A stretch of 64,000 bases of DNA, taken from assembly GCA_947568835.1 (NCBI GenBank), contig OX387604.1, positions 20,489,076-20,553,075 of the forward strand, in the 5' to 3' direction. Both the position numbers and the translations under genes were made by a program. Of the stretch, positions 46,631 to 58,190 are shown piece after piece; positions within the stretch are counted from its first letter, which is position 1; the number at the start of each line of letters is the position of its first letter. Under the pieces are notes generated by a model that was not told the origin of the DNA, searched no databases, and saw nothing but the letters and a program-made list of their open reading frames with translations. The stretch is from Protonemura montana. Taxonomy: Eukaryota; Arthropoda; Insecta; Plecoptera; Nemouridae.

Positions 46631-47835
46631 TCAGTATGATACACCTCATTTGGATTATTTCGTGCAGGTATTGCAAGGTACATTAAGGTTTTAAAACCCT
46701 CTAATTAAAATAATATATAGTCTATGCTATGGCTAGGCACATTCAAAGTTAAGGGCCTTTCTTTAAGAAACTTTTTTTGAGTTATAGATTTCAATGCAAG
46801 GCACAAGTTTTGCAAGGAAACACAGCAATTGAGTGACCGATCACATTGAAAACTGTTTGACCAGTTCTCCATGCTGAAAGTGAACCGCTCGGAAATCAGC
46901 TCCAGTACGAACGCAAAATCAATTTTTAAAACAAAATAGTTGCAAATTGCACCAATTTGCAGTTCTCGTAATTGTATCATCGGTATTATGTAGTTATGCT
47001 TTATACCCGGGGACATCATCCATGAACATGGCGCACAGAGCTTTGTCGGGGAGCCATGAGCCAGCTCATGACCTGTTAATTAGTGTACTATTCTGTCGCA
47101 CCCAGTGCCGGATTAGAGCAGACATGTTGCATTGTTGGAACGGTCCAGTGTTCCGGGCCAGGTAGCATGGAAAACGTGGGTGCACCGGTCTCTTGCCGCC
47201 TCGTATCGGGGGTTGGAAATCGGAGTAGCACAATTATGAAGGATTCGGTCGATAGTGCTGATTTCGCGCGTTCAAGATGTGTCTTTAAAAATGTGTTTTT
47301 TGACCAGTCTCGTTACGTGAAGGAAAGTAGGAATTATTCCTAGGTAAAATCTCCTTAATTTGGTCAGTGGGTCAACACAAAATAAACTCTTGAACAAAAT
47401 TAAATCTTAAAAACTGTAAGCGAATGAATAAAGTACTCTTAGGACAGAATAAAAACAACTTTTTCCAAATGTTATCTTGCACTGTTCTTGACATTCTTGA
47501 CATTTCTACTTTCAGAAATTTGAGTGTCACAGTGCACCTTCCAAAACTTTTGGGCCTGCAGCTAACGACCCGGTTAGGATAACGATGAAATAAAAAAGAC
47601 AATTGAAAAGCTAAAAAAATGATTTAGTGAAGGGTGACACAATAGCGAAAAACGTTAAAAAAAACACTTAACTTACAAGCATCCCCTTAATGAAAAATAA
47701 AATATAAATTCTTTCTATTTTGATCTCAAATAAAATTTAATTGAACTGGTTTAAAGCTTATCTAAAAGTTTCGAGATTGGGTTTCTCATTTGTAAGTGAG
47801 AAAAGCTTGTAAAGTTATGGTACCGTTCTAGTCTT

Positions 47836-48241
47836 TTTGAGACGGTTATAGTGTTGATAATAATAAAATACCCCGCGCATTGCAAGCGTTTGCAATTTAA
47901 ATAAGATTTCATCCTATTACAGCAACGAATCCAACGTCAAATTGGAGTTATTCGAGCTTGACAGGTTGTGACGTGATATAGCGTCACTAGAATCTGAGTG
48001 ACTGTGAGTATTCACAGCCTCTTGGTTCTACTCCTTGGAGAACTGTCATTCTCATCAAATACACTAAAATCGTCACAAAAACCCTGTGTCCAAATATATC
48101 AATGGGTGACCCGCGATAGTTGGAGATCGGGGTTTGGGTCCCCGTTAGGGCATTAATTTTTGAGACGGTTATAGTGTTGATAATAATAAAATACCCCACG
48201 CATTGCAAGCGTTTACAATTTAAATAAGATTTCATCCTAAA
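47836..48241. mobile_element. Copy of the tRNA-derived element with direct terminal repeats
   Basis: The block GAGACGGTTATAGTGTTGAT ... AAATAAGATTTCATCCTA occurs at about 47840-47915 and again at about 48161-48240, 321 bases apart, enclosing the same body as the right half of 35191-35890. The tRNA-like part (GTGTCCAAATATATCAATGG ... GGGGTTTGGGTCC) has a damaged B box. It directly abuts the degenerate array that begins at 48245. Confidence 0.75.
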
Positions 48242-48244
48242 TGT

Positions 48245-50225
48245 TTTAAAAGCTATCGGCAACTGGAGTAACCTTTTTGTGGGGGAAGGATTTTAAAGGC
48301 TCCAATGCTGCAGCCTGTGCCGCTATTTTTAAAGCCTTTTCTCAACTTAATTGCCGATCGCCATGCTGATTAATGGTCCTTGCCTCACATAAAGGCATAA
48401 ACCGGTGCTGATGGTTTTAATGAACCTTTTCTAGCATACAAGGCTTCACCGAAGGCCGTACAATTAACACATTTGTCATCTTAAACACGTACTGCGGTGA
48501 CAATGGTCTTAACAAACCTTTTCTTACCTGCAAGCCCTGAACCGGTGCCCGAAATTTAACATCATTTCTCATCCAAAAGATATTCTCAGTTCAGGAGTTC
48601 TGTGCCAATGACATTGATTAACATTGCCTAACCTTCGAGGCTGCACCCGGTGTCATTAACTCTTAAAATCATTGGTACGGTGCCGATTTCTCTTACCTAG
48701 AAGATTGCACCCGGTGCCGTAAACTTTAAAACCTTCTCTCACTTAAAGAACAGCCCTAGTGCCGATGGCCTTGACGAATAAAAAAAAGCTTAACAAAGCT
48801 TAACCTTAGATAATCCTTCCCACACCTACAAGGCTTTCATCAAGACCACCGGCGCCGGGTGTAGTCTTTTATGTGAGACAAGTTTTTTTTAAAGCAAACG
48901 GCACCTAAATGAGCCTTTCAGGTGGCGGAAGGATCATCGTGCTTTGTCTTGGATGCTAGACAGGGTTTCTGAGCGATAAGGGCTCCGGGTGCATTCTTTT
49001 AATTGTAAATAGGTGTGTCAAGGCAGCCGGCACTAAGTAATAATAATAATAATAATACCTTTATTGTCACATATTTAACAAATACATGTTATTTTGACAG
49101 TCATACAGATACAAATATATTACAGTTTACAGTTTACAGTTTACAATTTACAATATTCTTTTAATGAATAAAAGCAATTCTCAATAAGAAATTCTTTCAA
49201 GCATTTTTGAAGAGCTTATCCGAGTAAGCTTATCCTTTTTTTTCTTTGATACTTTTTGGTAACGCGCTATAAAATTTACCTCCTGCATATTGTGGATTGG
49301 TTTTCGATATTTGAAATTTAACCCGGTCTGTTAAAATGTTTCCCCTTGATCTTGTCCTGGATAATAAAACCATGTTGTCATTTGATAATGGTATTTTGGC
49401 ATTTCGAGGCGGCAAATTTGTTTAAGGCTAACGGCACCGGGTGCAGCCTTGAACGTGGGGTAATGTTTATCAATGACATTAGCACCGGGTTACGCCAAAA
49501 GGCATTGTTTATCAAGGCTGACGGCACTGGAACAACCTTTTAGGTGGGTAAAGGTTGTATAGTTATGGGGACTATGGCTTGTATCTGAGTAGAAGTTTTA
49601 AAAGACATCGGCACCTGTAACAGCCTTGTAGGTGAGGGTAGGTTCGTCAAGGCCATCGGCACCGGGACTGTTTATTATTTGAGAGAAGGTTGTAAAGTTT
49701 ACGGCACCGGGTGCAGCCTTCTAGGTGAATAATGTTCCTTTAGGCCATCGGCAATGTGGCTCAAGGCTAACGGCACCGGGTTTATCCTACTAGGTGAGAG
49801 AAGGTTTATGTAGCAAAACGGCATCATTTGTAATGAGGGAATGTTCATCAAGGCTCTCGGCACCAGGTACATCTTTTAGGTGAGGCAAGGTTTATCTATA
49901 ACATTGGCACCTGAATATGCCTTTTAGGGAAAAGAAAGTTAATCACGGACATCGGTACCTTGAGCAGCTTTGTAGTTGAGACAAGTTTTGTCAAGGTCAC
50001 TGGTACCAGGTGCCGCCTTTTAGGTAAGTAGAGGTTCTTGGAGGTTGATGGCAATGACGCTGCCGTCTATCTGGGGTCATGTTCATGTAAGATGTCATCA
50101 CTGGTGCTTCCTTCTAGGTAAGGACAGGTAAGGTACGGCACCGGGTGCATTCTTTTAAATGTGACTAGGTGTGTAAAGGCCAATGGCACCAAGTAATGGC
50201 TTTTTGGCGAGGTTAGGGAAGGTAA
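48245..50225. repeat. Degenerate 45-75 bp tandem array with a flip in orientation
   Basis: From about 48250 to 48830 units carry GCACCCGGTGCCG and AAACCTTTTCTCACCT. From about 48840 to 50220 they carry the reverse complement: CGGCACCGGGTGCAGCCTT, TAGGTGAG and AAGGTTTATCAAGG. The array is interrupted by a LINE fragment at 49022-49430. Units are heavily diverged and no open frame survives, so this looks like an old satellite or foldback element. Confidence 0.8.
49022..49430 (-). mobile_element. Truncated LINE 3' end inserted in the degenerate array
   Basis: The minus-strand frame 49415-49230 contains GGKFYSALPKSIKEKKG, the usual end of a CR1-like LINE protein. The 3' end reads GACAATAAAGGT followed by (ATT)n at 49052-49022, a typical LINE tail. 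Confidence 0.7.
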
Positions 50226-50263
50226 GGTCACCTAACATATATATATGTAAATCAAGTGACCTT

Positions 50264-50608
50264 AACAAAAACTATTTGAAATGGGTATTGAATGCTAAGT
50301 AAAGGACAACTAAATTGTCCATACACATAATTGGTTAGTTAGTAAAAAACGCCTATGTGTTCGGGATTTTATGATAGAAAATGCAAAATACATTAGTTTT
50401 TGAGTTATTGACCCTGGTTATTTTATTTTGATGCATTTAGGAAGCTTGAACTAGGTAATTGTTATAATTTCATGTGGTTCTTTTGTTATCGGAAAATTGT
50501 CAGGACTGCTCTAACCCTTGAAGAATTAACTAGTACATGTTACGAAACGTCTGTAAATTTAGTTGACCTTTACTTAGCATTCAATACCCATTTCAAATAG
50601 TTTTTGTT
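50264..50608. mobile_element. 345-bp MITE with 53-bp terminal inverted repeats
   Basis: Left AACAAAAACTATTTGAAATG ... GACAACTAAATT and right AATTTAGTTGACC ... CATTTCAAATAGTTTTTGTT pair over 53 bases with one mismatch. Flanking TA on both sides suggests a TA target. There is no coding capacity. It is the best preserved of four family members in the window. Confidence 0.88.
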
Positions 50609-51039
50609 AAAACTATAAAACTAGTTCTAAGGATGAATCAAGTAGACATGAGTCTAAAAAGCATCATCAAATGACCTTGTGATTGACTTTATTTTACTGG
50701 AACTGCATTTTACCCCTAAATGTATTTGTAATGAAAAAGCGTACCGCAAGTTTTTCAAGTGTGTATCTGTAACAAAAGAATGTTTGAAATGTTTCATTGT
50801 TTTGTGAGTGGTTTCCGAAAATAATATTTAATTTTCTAGGTTGTTTGGGAAACAAAAGTTCTTGGCTTATTCTTTAAATTTGGAGAAAATTTAAATTTGT
50901 TCCCCCTTAAGACAAAATGCCGTTTAAATACAAAAAGCTGTTCGACCTCTTTGCCCAAAATCTGTCTTCTTCTAACTGAAAGTGCCCACAGTCTGAATCT
51001 TCAGAAATCGTTAAAAATTTGCTGAGAATTCGGTTTACT

Positions 51040-51500
51040 GGTTTTCATGACATAACCGAAGTTAAGCAACACTGCGCTGGGCCAGGTATTGGATGGGTGA
51101 CCATCATACACATGGCCAGTTCTGTTCGGGAGAGAGGCTAGAGGGATGAAATATAGTACAGCAACTTCATTCGCCGTGCATATCAACCTCTCGACAGCAT
51201 GAATTTGTGGAGGAATCCTGTTGATCGTGGTGTACCATCCTTCGCAAGGGACGTTAAACCGGTGGTCCCTATGGTGCTCACGGATGATACGAACTTTCAT
51301 CCCTCCGAGCATTCTCCCATTCTCTTCATGTTTATAATGGTCACCCATCCAATACCTGTTCCAGCGCAGTGTTGCTTAACTTCGGTGAACTCACGAGAAC
51401 CGGTGTTTGTAACACGCCAAACTATTATTTGGTCAGCCAACCAATACCTGACCCAGCGCAATGTTTCTTAACTTCGGTGATCTCACGAGTACCGGTATTT
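51040..51500. mobile_element. 5S-rRNA-derived SINE cluster
   Basis: Three 5S-like heads are present. At 51056-51102, plus strand, CCGAAGTTAAGCAAC and GGATGGGTGACC match the conserved A-box and C-box blocks of 5S rRNA. At 51339-51400, minus strand, the same motifs are intact. At 51431-51496, minus strand, a more diverged head lies in tandem about 92 bases away. This fits the SINE3 class, which uses a 5S internal promoter. These are not functional 5S genes because only the internal-promoter half is present. Confidence 0.8.
51155..51279. repeat. Dispersed 124-bp repeat domain, copy 2
   Basis: Matches 31175-31298. Here it lies between inverted 5S-like heads, which makes it the likely body of the 5S-derived SINE on the minus strand. 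Confidence 0.65.
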
Positions 51501-51930
51501 ACAACGGACAAAACCGTTTGAAATGTCTCATTTGAGTGGGATGTTTCACCATCTCGTGCAGGTGAATGTGAAGGCTGAACATTAATGATTACTGTTATCA
51601 TTTCGAACATCAAAGGTACCGTGGAATTAATACTACAGGGTTGTCATCATTCGGTGTAAACAGAACAATGTGAGTTGGCGTCACAGCATTACAATGTAAA
51701 GAAGCATTCAAATGTTGTAGTCACTGGTCATTATAGCTCATCTGCAAATCAGCAATCCTACGCCTGGACAAACACGAGTCCATCCCGGATTGCGATGTGT
51801 TGAATAGGATTCCATATCGGGACATACATTTTGGATGCACCAGCAGCCAATAATAGATACCACGCCTGTCCTATATCCGCAGTTATGTTACCACCGCAAA
51901 TCAAAAATATAGCTTAATTAATATCAGCTG

Positions 51931-52275
51931 ACCACGCGTATACCATGGCCTAGTATAGGAGGTTCAATGGTAGATTCAACGTTTGGTAGTCATGGAGATG
52001 GTGAGATCGCCTGACTAAACTTCTCAATTCTGCTATCTTATGTTACCACGGGTATACCGTGGCCTGGCATAAGAGGTTCAATGGTAGATTCGACTTTTGG
52101 TAGCCATGGAGATGATGAGATCGCCTGACAGAGCTTCTCAATTCTGCTATTTTATGTTACCTCGGGTATATCATGGCCTAGCACAGGAGATTCGGTGGTA
52201 GGTTCAACGTTTGGTAGACATGGAGATGATGCGATCGCCTGACAGAGCTTCTCAAATCTTAAGTTACCTCGAGTA
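51931..52275. repeat. 114-bp tandem repeat, three copies
   Basis: Copies start at 51931, 52045 and 52159, with a truncated fourth at about 52266. Each has a TATAC-containing palindrome-like start (ACCACGGGTATACCGTGG), GGTTCAATGGTAGATTC and GGAGATGATGAGATCGCCTG. Confidence 0.9.
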
Positions 52276-55200
52276 TAACTTTCTGACACCGTGGGCCAGG
52301 AGCGGATTCAGTATGCACCTCCAGAATATTTGCTTCCATCTTGTGGCGAAAGGGTGGTAGCATAAGGGCAGTCCCCACTGGATTCTAAGTCCTGATTCAC
52401 ACGCAGGAGGGCAGGGTGTGTGTCTGCCGTCATCGACCTTCAGTGCGAGCTTCGTCTCCTCTCTACAGATGGCAAACCACACTCTATATATCGAATGTCG
52501 GTGAAACAGTTGCCCTTTTGAACCTTCTTTTCCTCCAGCAATCTTACTTTCCTTATTTTAAATAATAATACTATTGCGACGTCACGTTCCTGTAGAAAAA
52601 CTGGGCGTAGAATGAATGATGTCCAGGTCAGTCCCATCTCCATCCCCCCCCCCCCCCCCCCCCTATCGAACACTTTCTCATTTTGTGCACTGTTTATAAA
52701 ACAATTTCATAATTTAGATTGGCGCCGAATTACTTTCGAGTTAAGTAAATCCTACGCTACGAAAGGGTGAAGGGGAGGGGGAGGTTGAAGGGCATTTTCA
52801 ATTAACACAGGTTTAACAACCATGCAACTAACGATATTTTATTCTTCTCCAAAATACATAAACAGAGCAGGTAATACATTTTAAAGTTAGATCTTAGTTC
52901 GAAAGTTTCTTAAAGTTTGTTAAAGTTTCCTGGGCGGATGAACCAGGGTTTTGTGCGTGTGTTTTCAACTGATCCGAGAGACATGCATCGGATAAGAAAA
53001 GATCGAGATCGAAAGTAAACCAAAAGAACGTCCAATCATTTCGCTTACCTACAAACTACTCATGTGTAAGTAAAGTGAGAAAATTGCAAGTTCGGTTAAT
53101 TTCAATTAAGTACTTTGCATCTGCATAGTGCTAATGGAGATTATAGTGAAGATATAATTTAGTAGTAGTCAGACCAATTTATTTGCCTCATCTCTTTATG
53201 TAAATATTCATTCACTTCTGTTTTGTTCTGGTCTGTGTATGTAAATGATGTGTGATGTTTAATTTCATTTTAATCTGCTCGGAGTGCACACAGTGTACTG
53301 GTTGGCTGGTCTTTCGTCTTGTTTCAGGGCAAAGAGAGAGATAGAGAGTTACCTAGAGTTGGCATATATCTCAGTCACTATTTGCAGGATCTGAAGCGTC
53401 CTTAGCCCTCTTTAGTGTGTGCGTTCAAAGCAGACTGTACTATAGGTGCTCTGTTTTCAGAGTGTTGAACGAGATTTGCACTTGATTGTGATTATACCTT
53501 TTTCTTTCGATGTAGTGCAAGCATGTAGGTTCACTTGAGTATGAAATCGGCAAACCAAATTCATGTTTGACTTGCACCCAGTGGGGGGTTAGGTGTGTGT
53601 GCAGATCAAAGTTTACTTAACCTGTTCATTCCTTAACGTTTCATTCAGAAAATGCAGTTTAGAATTACGTGGTTGTGGTTGATTTCATGGTTTGAACTAT
53701 TGACACACGTCCCGTGTCCTCACTTGTTTTTTTTTTTTTTTTTTTTTTACCCCTCAACCCTTGCCTCTCTATGCACTGCGGGGGTTTAGTTTAACTTAGT
53801 TTCAACGAATCAATTCTCGTTGAATGACAGTCTTGAATTCTTAGCGCTCCGCCTCACCCCCACCCGTCTCGTCACGTCACACCACATCACCCAACCTTCA
53901 ATAGCCGCGAGCTAAACTGCCAGTGGGAGCGTCCTGTGTGAATTGCATAATGCATTACCGGAGAACGAATTTCCAAAAACGAATCTCGGCTTTTTCAACA
54001 ATATTTCACTCAACTTATGCCTTATTCTTCGAAAAAGTATTCCTGAAATCTTTTCAGTTTTCACGTCACAAAATACAACTGCCGTAATAAAAGATTTTCT
54101 AAGCTACATAACCTCTTTGAGGGAAAATAGTTCTTTATGTTAAATGTTTCGTATCGAATCAATAGTCAGCGTGGAAGAAAACTCTCGCAGAGAAATTATT
54201 ACGAATGAGAAATTCTTGGAGACCAACTCGGAGTATTCCACGGTTTTCTTCGACACGGACTTGAATTAAGTGTTGTGTGATTCAGGTATTGAAAAGACCG
54301 CGTATTTCTTAATTATTTCCTTTGCTTGGTTTAATTAGTGAATAGCAATTCATCAAGTTGGCGACTTGATGTTGGCACCACCTAAGACAGTGCCGTTTTC
54401 TTATAGGTATAGGAATGTTTGTTTAAAAGTTTGGTTTCCCTTCAGCTGCCTCCAGCACTTTCATGTAACCGCAGACAAAATTCATTCAATCAATTGAAGC
54501 AGAAGAAGCTACGACTAGAAGAGGGTTGCATTCAGGGGCGTCAATCAAATGCCCTTCTTAACATTAAAATAGCAACAGGCCGTAAAGTCTCCCAGTCTCA
54601 GCCTCCCAACCCTCAGATGCTCAGAGGTATGCTGGTGGAAGTTCGTGCATCTATAGCCAATGGCTTTAAAAAGAGTTGGGCTGAGATGAGAGGTCCGTGG
54701 TACCACTAGCTTTAAAAGTGAGCGGTAAGGAACTGCCTGGTATTCTTGGGGAATTCCAAGACGAACTCCGAGCAGCACGTAAGACGTACCATGCTGGCCC
54801 GTGCCCCTCTTGATTGGGATAAAAAGCTGGAAAGTTGTGAAAAGAGAGCCCAGATATTTTCCCAGATATCCGGCTACTTGATATGATAAGCGCGATGCTT
54901 GCGGCAAACACTTTCGTACGTGGCCATAAATTCTGCTAATACTTTTTACTTTATCGTGAGCTACGCTCACTGCAATGGAAGGAGAATAATGAGCATGTAA
55001 TAAAAGAAAGTTCTATCTGTATCGCAAGCGATTATTAAATAAGTTTTCATCGAAGGAAAATGATTTTCCACTTGCACCGTTGTAAGATTTGCCTGCAATG
55101 CGGAGACATTGTGCTCTTGGCAAAGGATCTCAAACGGCCACAGGTGTGGAGATCGGTGGTTTCATACGATATCAGCTCATCAGCAAATACTGGGTCGGTG

Positions 55201-56239
55201 TGCTGAGCTTGTACATTCCATAATCTATCAAGCTACCCGAGAATCGTAAAGCATCTAGCCCCTTCAAAGAGGAGTGCGCTTCTGATTAAGTTCTTCGCAT
55301 AAGTATGCCGGCTAATTTTTATCATTGTGCCATTTTAGCATAATTGCATTAAAAATACGGGGATATTAAATTAAGCTAGAGACATGCATTTTGAGTCTCG
55401 CTAGGTATAAACCACGCACGCCCTTTCATGAATCGAACAATAGAAAATTAATACCCGCCACCATAAAAAGAAAAGCAATTGTTCTACTATAAAAGTACCC
55501 CTGCGTAGTACCTTTCGGGATGGAAGAGACATTAGGTATGTACCATGGCAAACCAGCAGAGCAGAGCTTCCAATAGCGTGGGGATTCAGGCATTCTGTAG
55601 AAGACAACGTATCGCCGGTGTTACCCCTGAAATAAGATTAAAGAGTTTCCCATGTTTTGGTTTGGTTCAGTTTCGTTCCGTTGTGTGAGATCACTATCCA
55701 TTTTCATGCAAATCAGACATTAATGCCTGAAAAAGTCGATTCTATTGTGCACATTTCCTCGAGTGGATCCTTTTTTGTTTGGCTATTATACGCAACTTGA
55801 TGTTAAAACTCTTGAAATACATACAGACACTAAACCTATTCGATATTTCAACCGTTTCAACAAGCTTTCTATACGAAAAACAAGCGAGTGCCTCTGCCCA
55901 TAGAGTCTATGATTTTCAAGCCGAAAAAAACTCTCCGGTTGATTTCAAGCGAATAACCATTTCGCTTCTTCTTTTTGTTAAATACTCTCGAGTTTTACTT
56001 GCGTAACAATTTTCGAATATTGAAGTGAAACAGTGAATTGCAATGAGTGCGCTAAAATGCGCTCAATGAAGCGGCCTATCTTGCAAACTATGCCATCAAA
56101 TTACCATATTTCTTCAGCCGAACAGCTCGCCTGGTGTTCACTGCAAGCAGAAAGAGCATGCCATTGCCTCCTCGGGGAGATGTAATTAGAAGACTTATAT
56201 CAGAGCAACGAAAGCGCCATGAAGCATGATTCTACATGA
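52276..56239. other. 4 kb without a recognisable gene
   Basis: Holds poly-C at 52644-52663, poly-T (22) at 53727-53748 and GT-rich AT-poor patches. Open frames near 54419-54970 lie on both strands over the same DNA and have no domain or matching splice pairs. Confidence 0.45.
52644..52663. repeat. Poly-C tract (20 C)
   Basis: Uninterrupted C run on the plus strand. Confidence 0.9.
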
Positions 56240-57120
56240 CCACGATGCCGACGCCGACGCTGACGCCGACGCCGACGCCGCGACGACGTCGGCCGTCGGA
56301 TCATCGCCAGGTCGTGTGATCGCTGGCTCGATCTTGCCGGATGGTGGTTGGGGATGCATCGACCCCAAGTCAGAAACTTTACCGGCTCTGTTTTACGATA
56401 CACCGCGATATTCACAGGAAGAAGTTTTACGTTAGATGAGATTAACTCTCCTTCTCTCTTACACTCTTACACTCCACCCACTCCATTCTCTTTTCTCCAG
56501 CCTTTTCTTCCGAGTGAGTTCGGTGTATGTTGGTAATTGCATACTAATTCTTCCTCTCAAGCCTGTTACGCCTAATTCAAAGTATACATTTGTAAATGCT
56601 GCATTCAGCACAAGCACGCACGGCACTCCCAAAACAAGAAAGTAATCATTTATTACGTGAATTGTAACGTTACCCTCATTCGGTTGCCATCTAGAATTCC
56701 TTCAGGAATATTACGGGGTAGAAAAGAACTGCTTTGTTGGGTGGGTACTATGGAAGATTTCCCAACATCAATTATTAGCAGAAGCATCGACGGATTCCAT
56801 GCATTCTTTAGTTTTGCACAATACAACGCGAAGAAATGTAAATGTTGAAATGGCAGCGGAAAGATGTGGCAATGCACGGACGCCGCGTCCACGGACGACG
56901 GCTTCTTGAGGAGATCCGGCGGGTAGGTGGTGGGCATCGGGTGGCAGGAGGGGGAGGGGGGGGGGGGCACTCGCCACAGCCTCGGCTCGAAGCAGCGGCA
57001 AGCGGCACACGGCAGACGTATTTCGGCAGTCGTGTAGGGAGCATGCATTCACCGAGCGACGCCTGCCGGCGACACGGACGTCGCGACGTCGAATCGCGCG
57101 AACACGATTTCTCTCATCCG
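56240..57120 (+). promoter_or_regulatory. CpG-rich region, probable promoter of the 57369 gene
   Basis: Contains a GACGCC hexamer array at 56248-56285 and a GC- and CpG-rich stretch at 56860-57110 (with a poly-G run near 56957). It lies 250 bases or more before the signal-peptide ATG at 57369. Several long Arg/Pro-rich frames on both strands here follow from the base composition and are not called as genes. Confidence 0.4.
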
Positions 57121-57368
57121 CGCCAAACATTTTTCTCGCAGAAAATTTGTTGTTTTGTTTAGATTCGTGATTGTTGATAAATTTAGGTTTACATGAACGG
57201 GGTATCGAGGGTAAATATTTGAATGATTTTAAATTAACGGTGATAATGTTTTGATTTATAGAATAAGCGGTAATGCGCGAGATGGCTGATTGATATCGAA
57301 TTCGGTGGTGTGTTCAGATTGTTATTCCAACTTGATTCAACTTTCGGTCGAGCGAGAATTCAACGGCC

Positions 57369-57426
57369 ATGTGGGGTCGCGGAAATGCAATCCTCTTCAT
57401 CATCGCCAGCTATTATTGGAGCACAG
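57369..57426 (+). CDS. Signal-peptide first exon of a secreted or membrane protein (partial gene)
   Basis: ATG in good context (GGCCATGTGG) opens 19 codons reading MWGRGNAILFIIASYYWST, a likely signal peptide. The stretch ends at the donor ACAG then GTAGGT in phase 1. The following exon was not recognised in the remaining 6.6 kb, so a long first intron that leaves the window is likely. The phase-1 design is shared with the candidate at 41565. The upstream CpG-rich block supports a promoter here. Confidence 0.5.
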
Positions 57427-58170
57427 GTAGGTTATGCATGGTAAATTCGCGCAATATCATATAACAGCTCCCTAATGACAAATGTTTCAAATACGTCAGG
57501 CGGATTGGATAATATTATTATATCGATTAGCTACGCAAACGTGCTATGTCGCACGTGACTCAGATGTTAAGTATCATTTTCAAATTTCGTATGCACACTG
57601 CCTATCACGTACAGAATCAATAATATTAATAGCTAAGTAGAGTTTAGATATCTTATAACTAAGTACTGCCGGCTAACTATGAGCATATTTGCTCATGGGT
57701 TTCCTTAACTAATACAGCGAAGCCTAATTACCATGCAAGGTCTTCGTTTGATTAGGTTAGAGAGTTATACCTTGTTTTAAGTTCTTTGAGGTAGATTTAC
57801 AAAGTGAAATTACTCACCGCTGCCATACCCAAGTACCAACATAACATGCTTATTGCGTGTAACAAGAGCAAGACTTCAAAGTGGAAAGCGCATTATTTTC
57901 ACGCAAATTTCACAATTTATTGGATTAATAACGGAGCGAATGTGTTGCTAGAATCACAATTTCAAATTGGCCGGTGGTAGGCTGTGTGGAGCGCAGCAAA
58001 GGTAGACAATTGCTGAAGCTGCCGTGTTCTGAGTCCCACATCTCTAGTTCTGCTTGAAAAATAATCTGGCATCATTTGAATTCTTTATCGGTTTCCGTAA
58101 AGAAACGACCGGGACCTCTTATAAACTTTTCCTCTGCGTAAATAATAGCAACAGCGTCTTTTTCAAAAGT

Positions 58171-58190
58171 CCCCCCCCCCCCCCCCCCCC
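58171..58190. repeat. Poly-C tract (20 C)
   Basis: Uninterrupted C run in the probable first intron of the 57369 gene. Confidence 0.9.

Noticed and set aside
47083-47343. 86-codon plus-strand frame with several cysteines
   Set aside because: No domain and no acceptor or donor that fits the upstream signal-peptide exon phase; left as unsupported.
51056-51102. 5S rRNA gene
   Set aside because: Only the internal-promoter half matches; the ends of 5S rRNA are missing and copies occur in both orientations as SINE heads.
51001-51348. 115-codon minus-strand frame
   Set aside because: It runs through a SINE body and a 5S-like head. Similarity to the frame at 31093-31290 is explained by the shared repeat.
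54419-54970. Overlapping 96- and 141-codon frames
   Set aside because: Opposite strands over the same DNA, no domain, and no splice signals that connect to other exons.
56653-57162. Several long frames rich in Arg, Pro and Gly
   Set aside because: Four or more overlapping frames on both strands in a GC-rich, poly-G-containing block indicate base composition. No splice pairs or domains were found.
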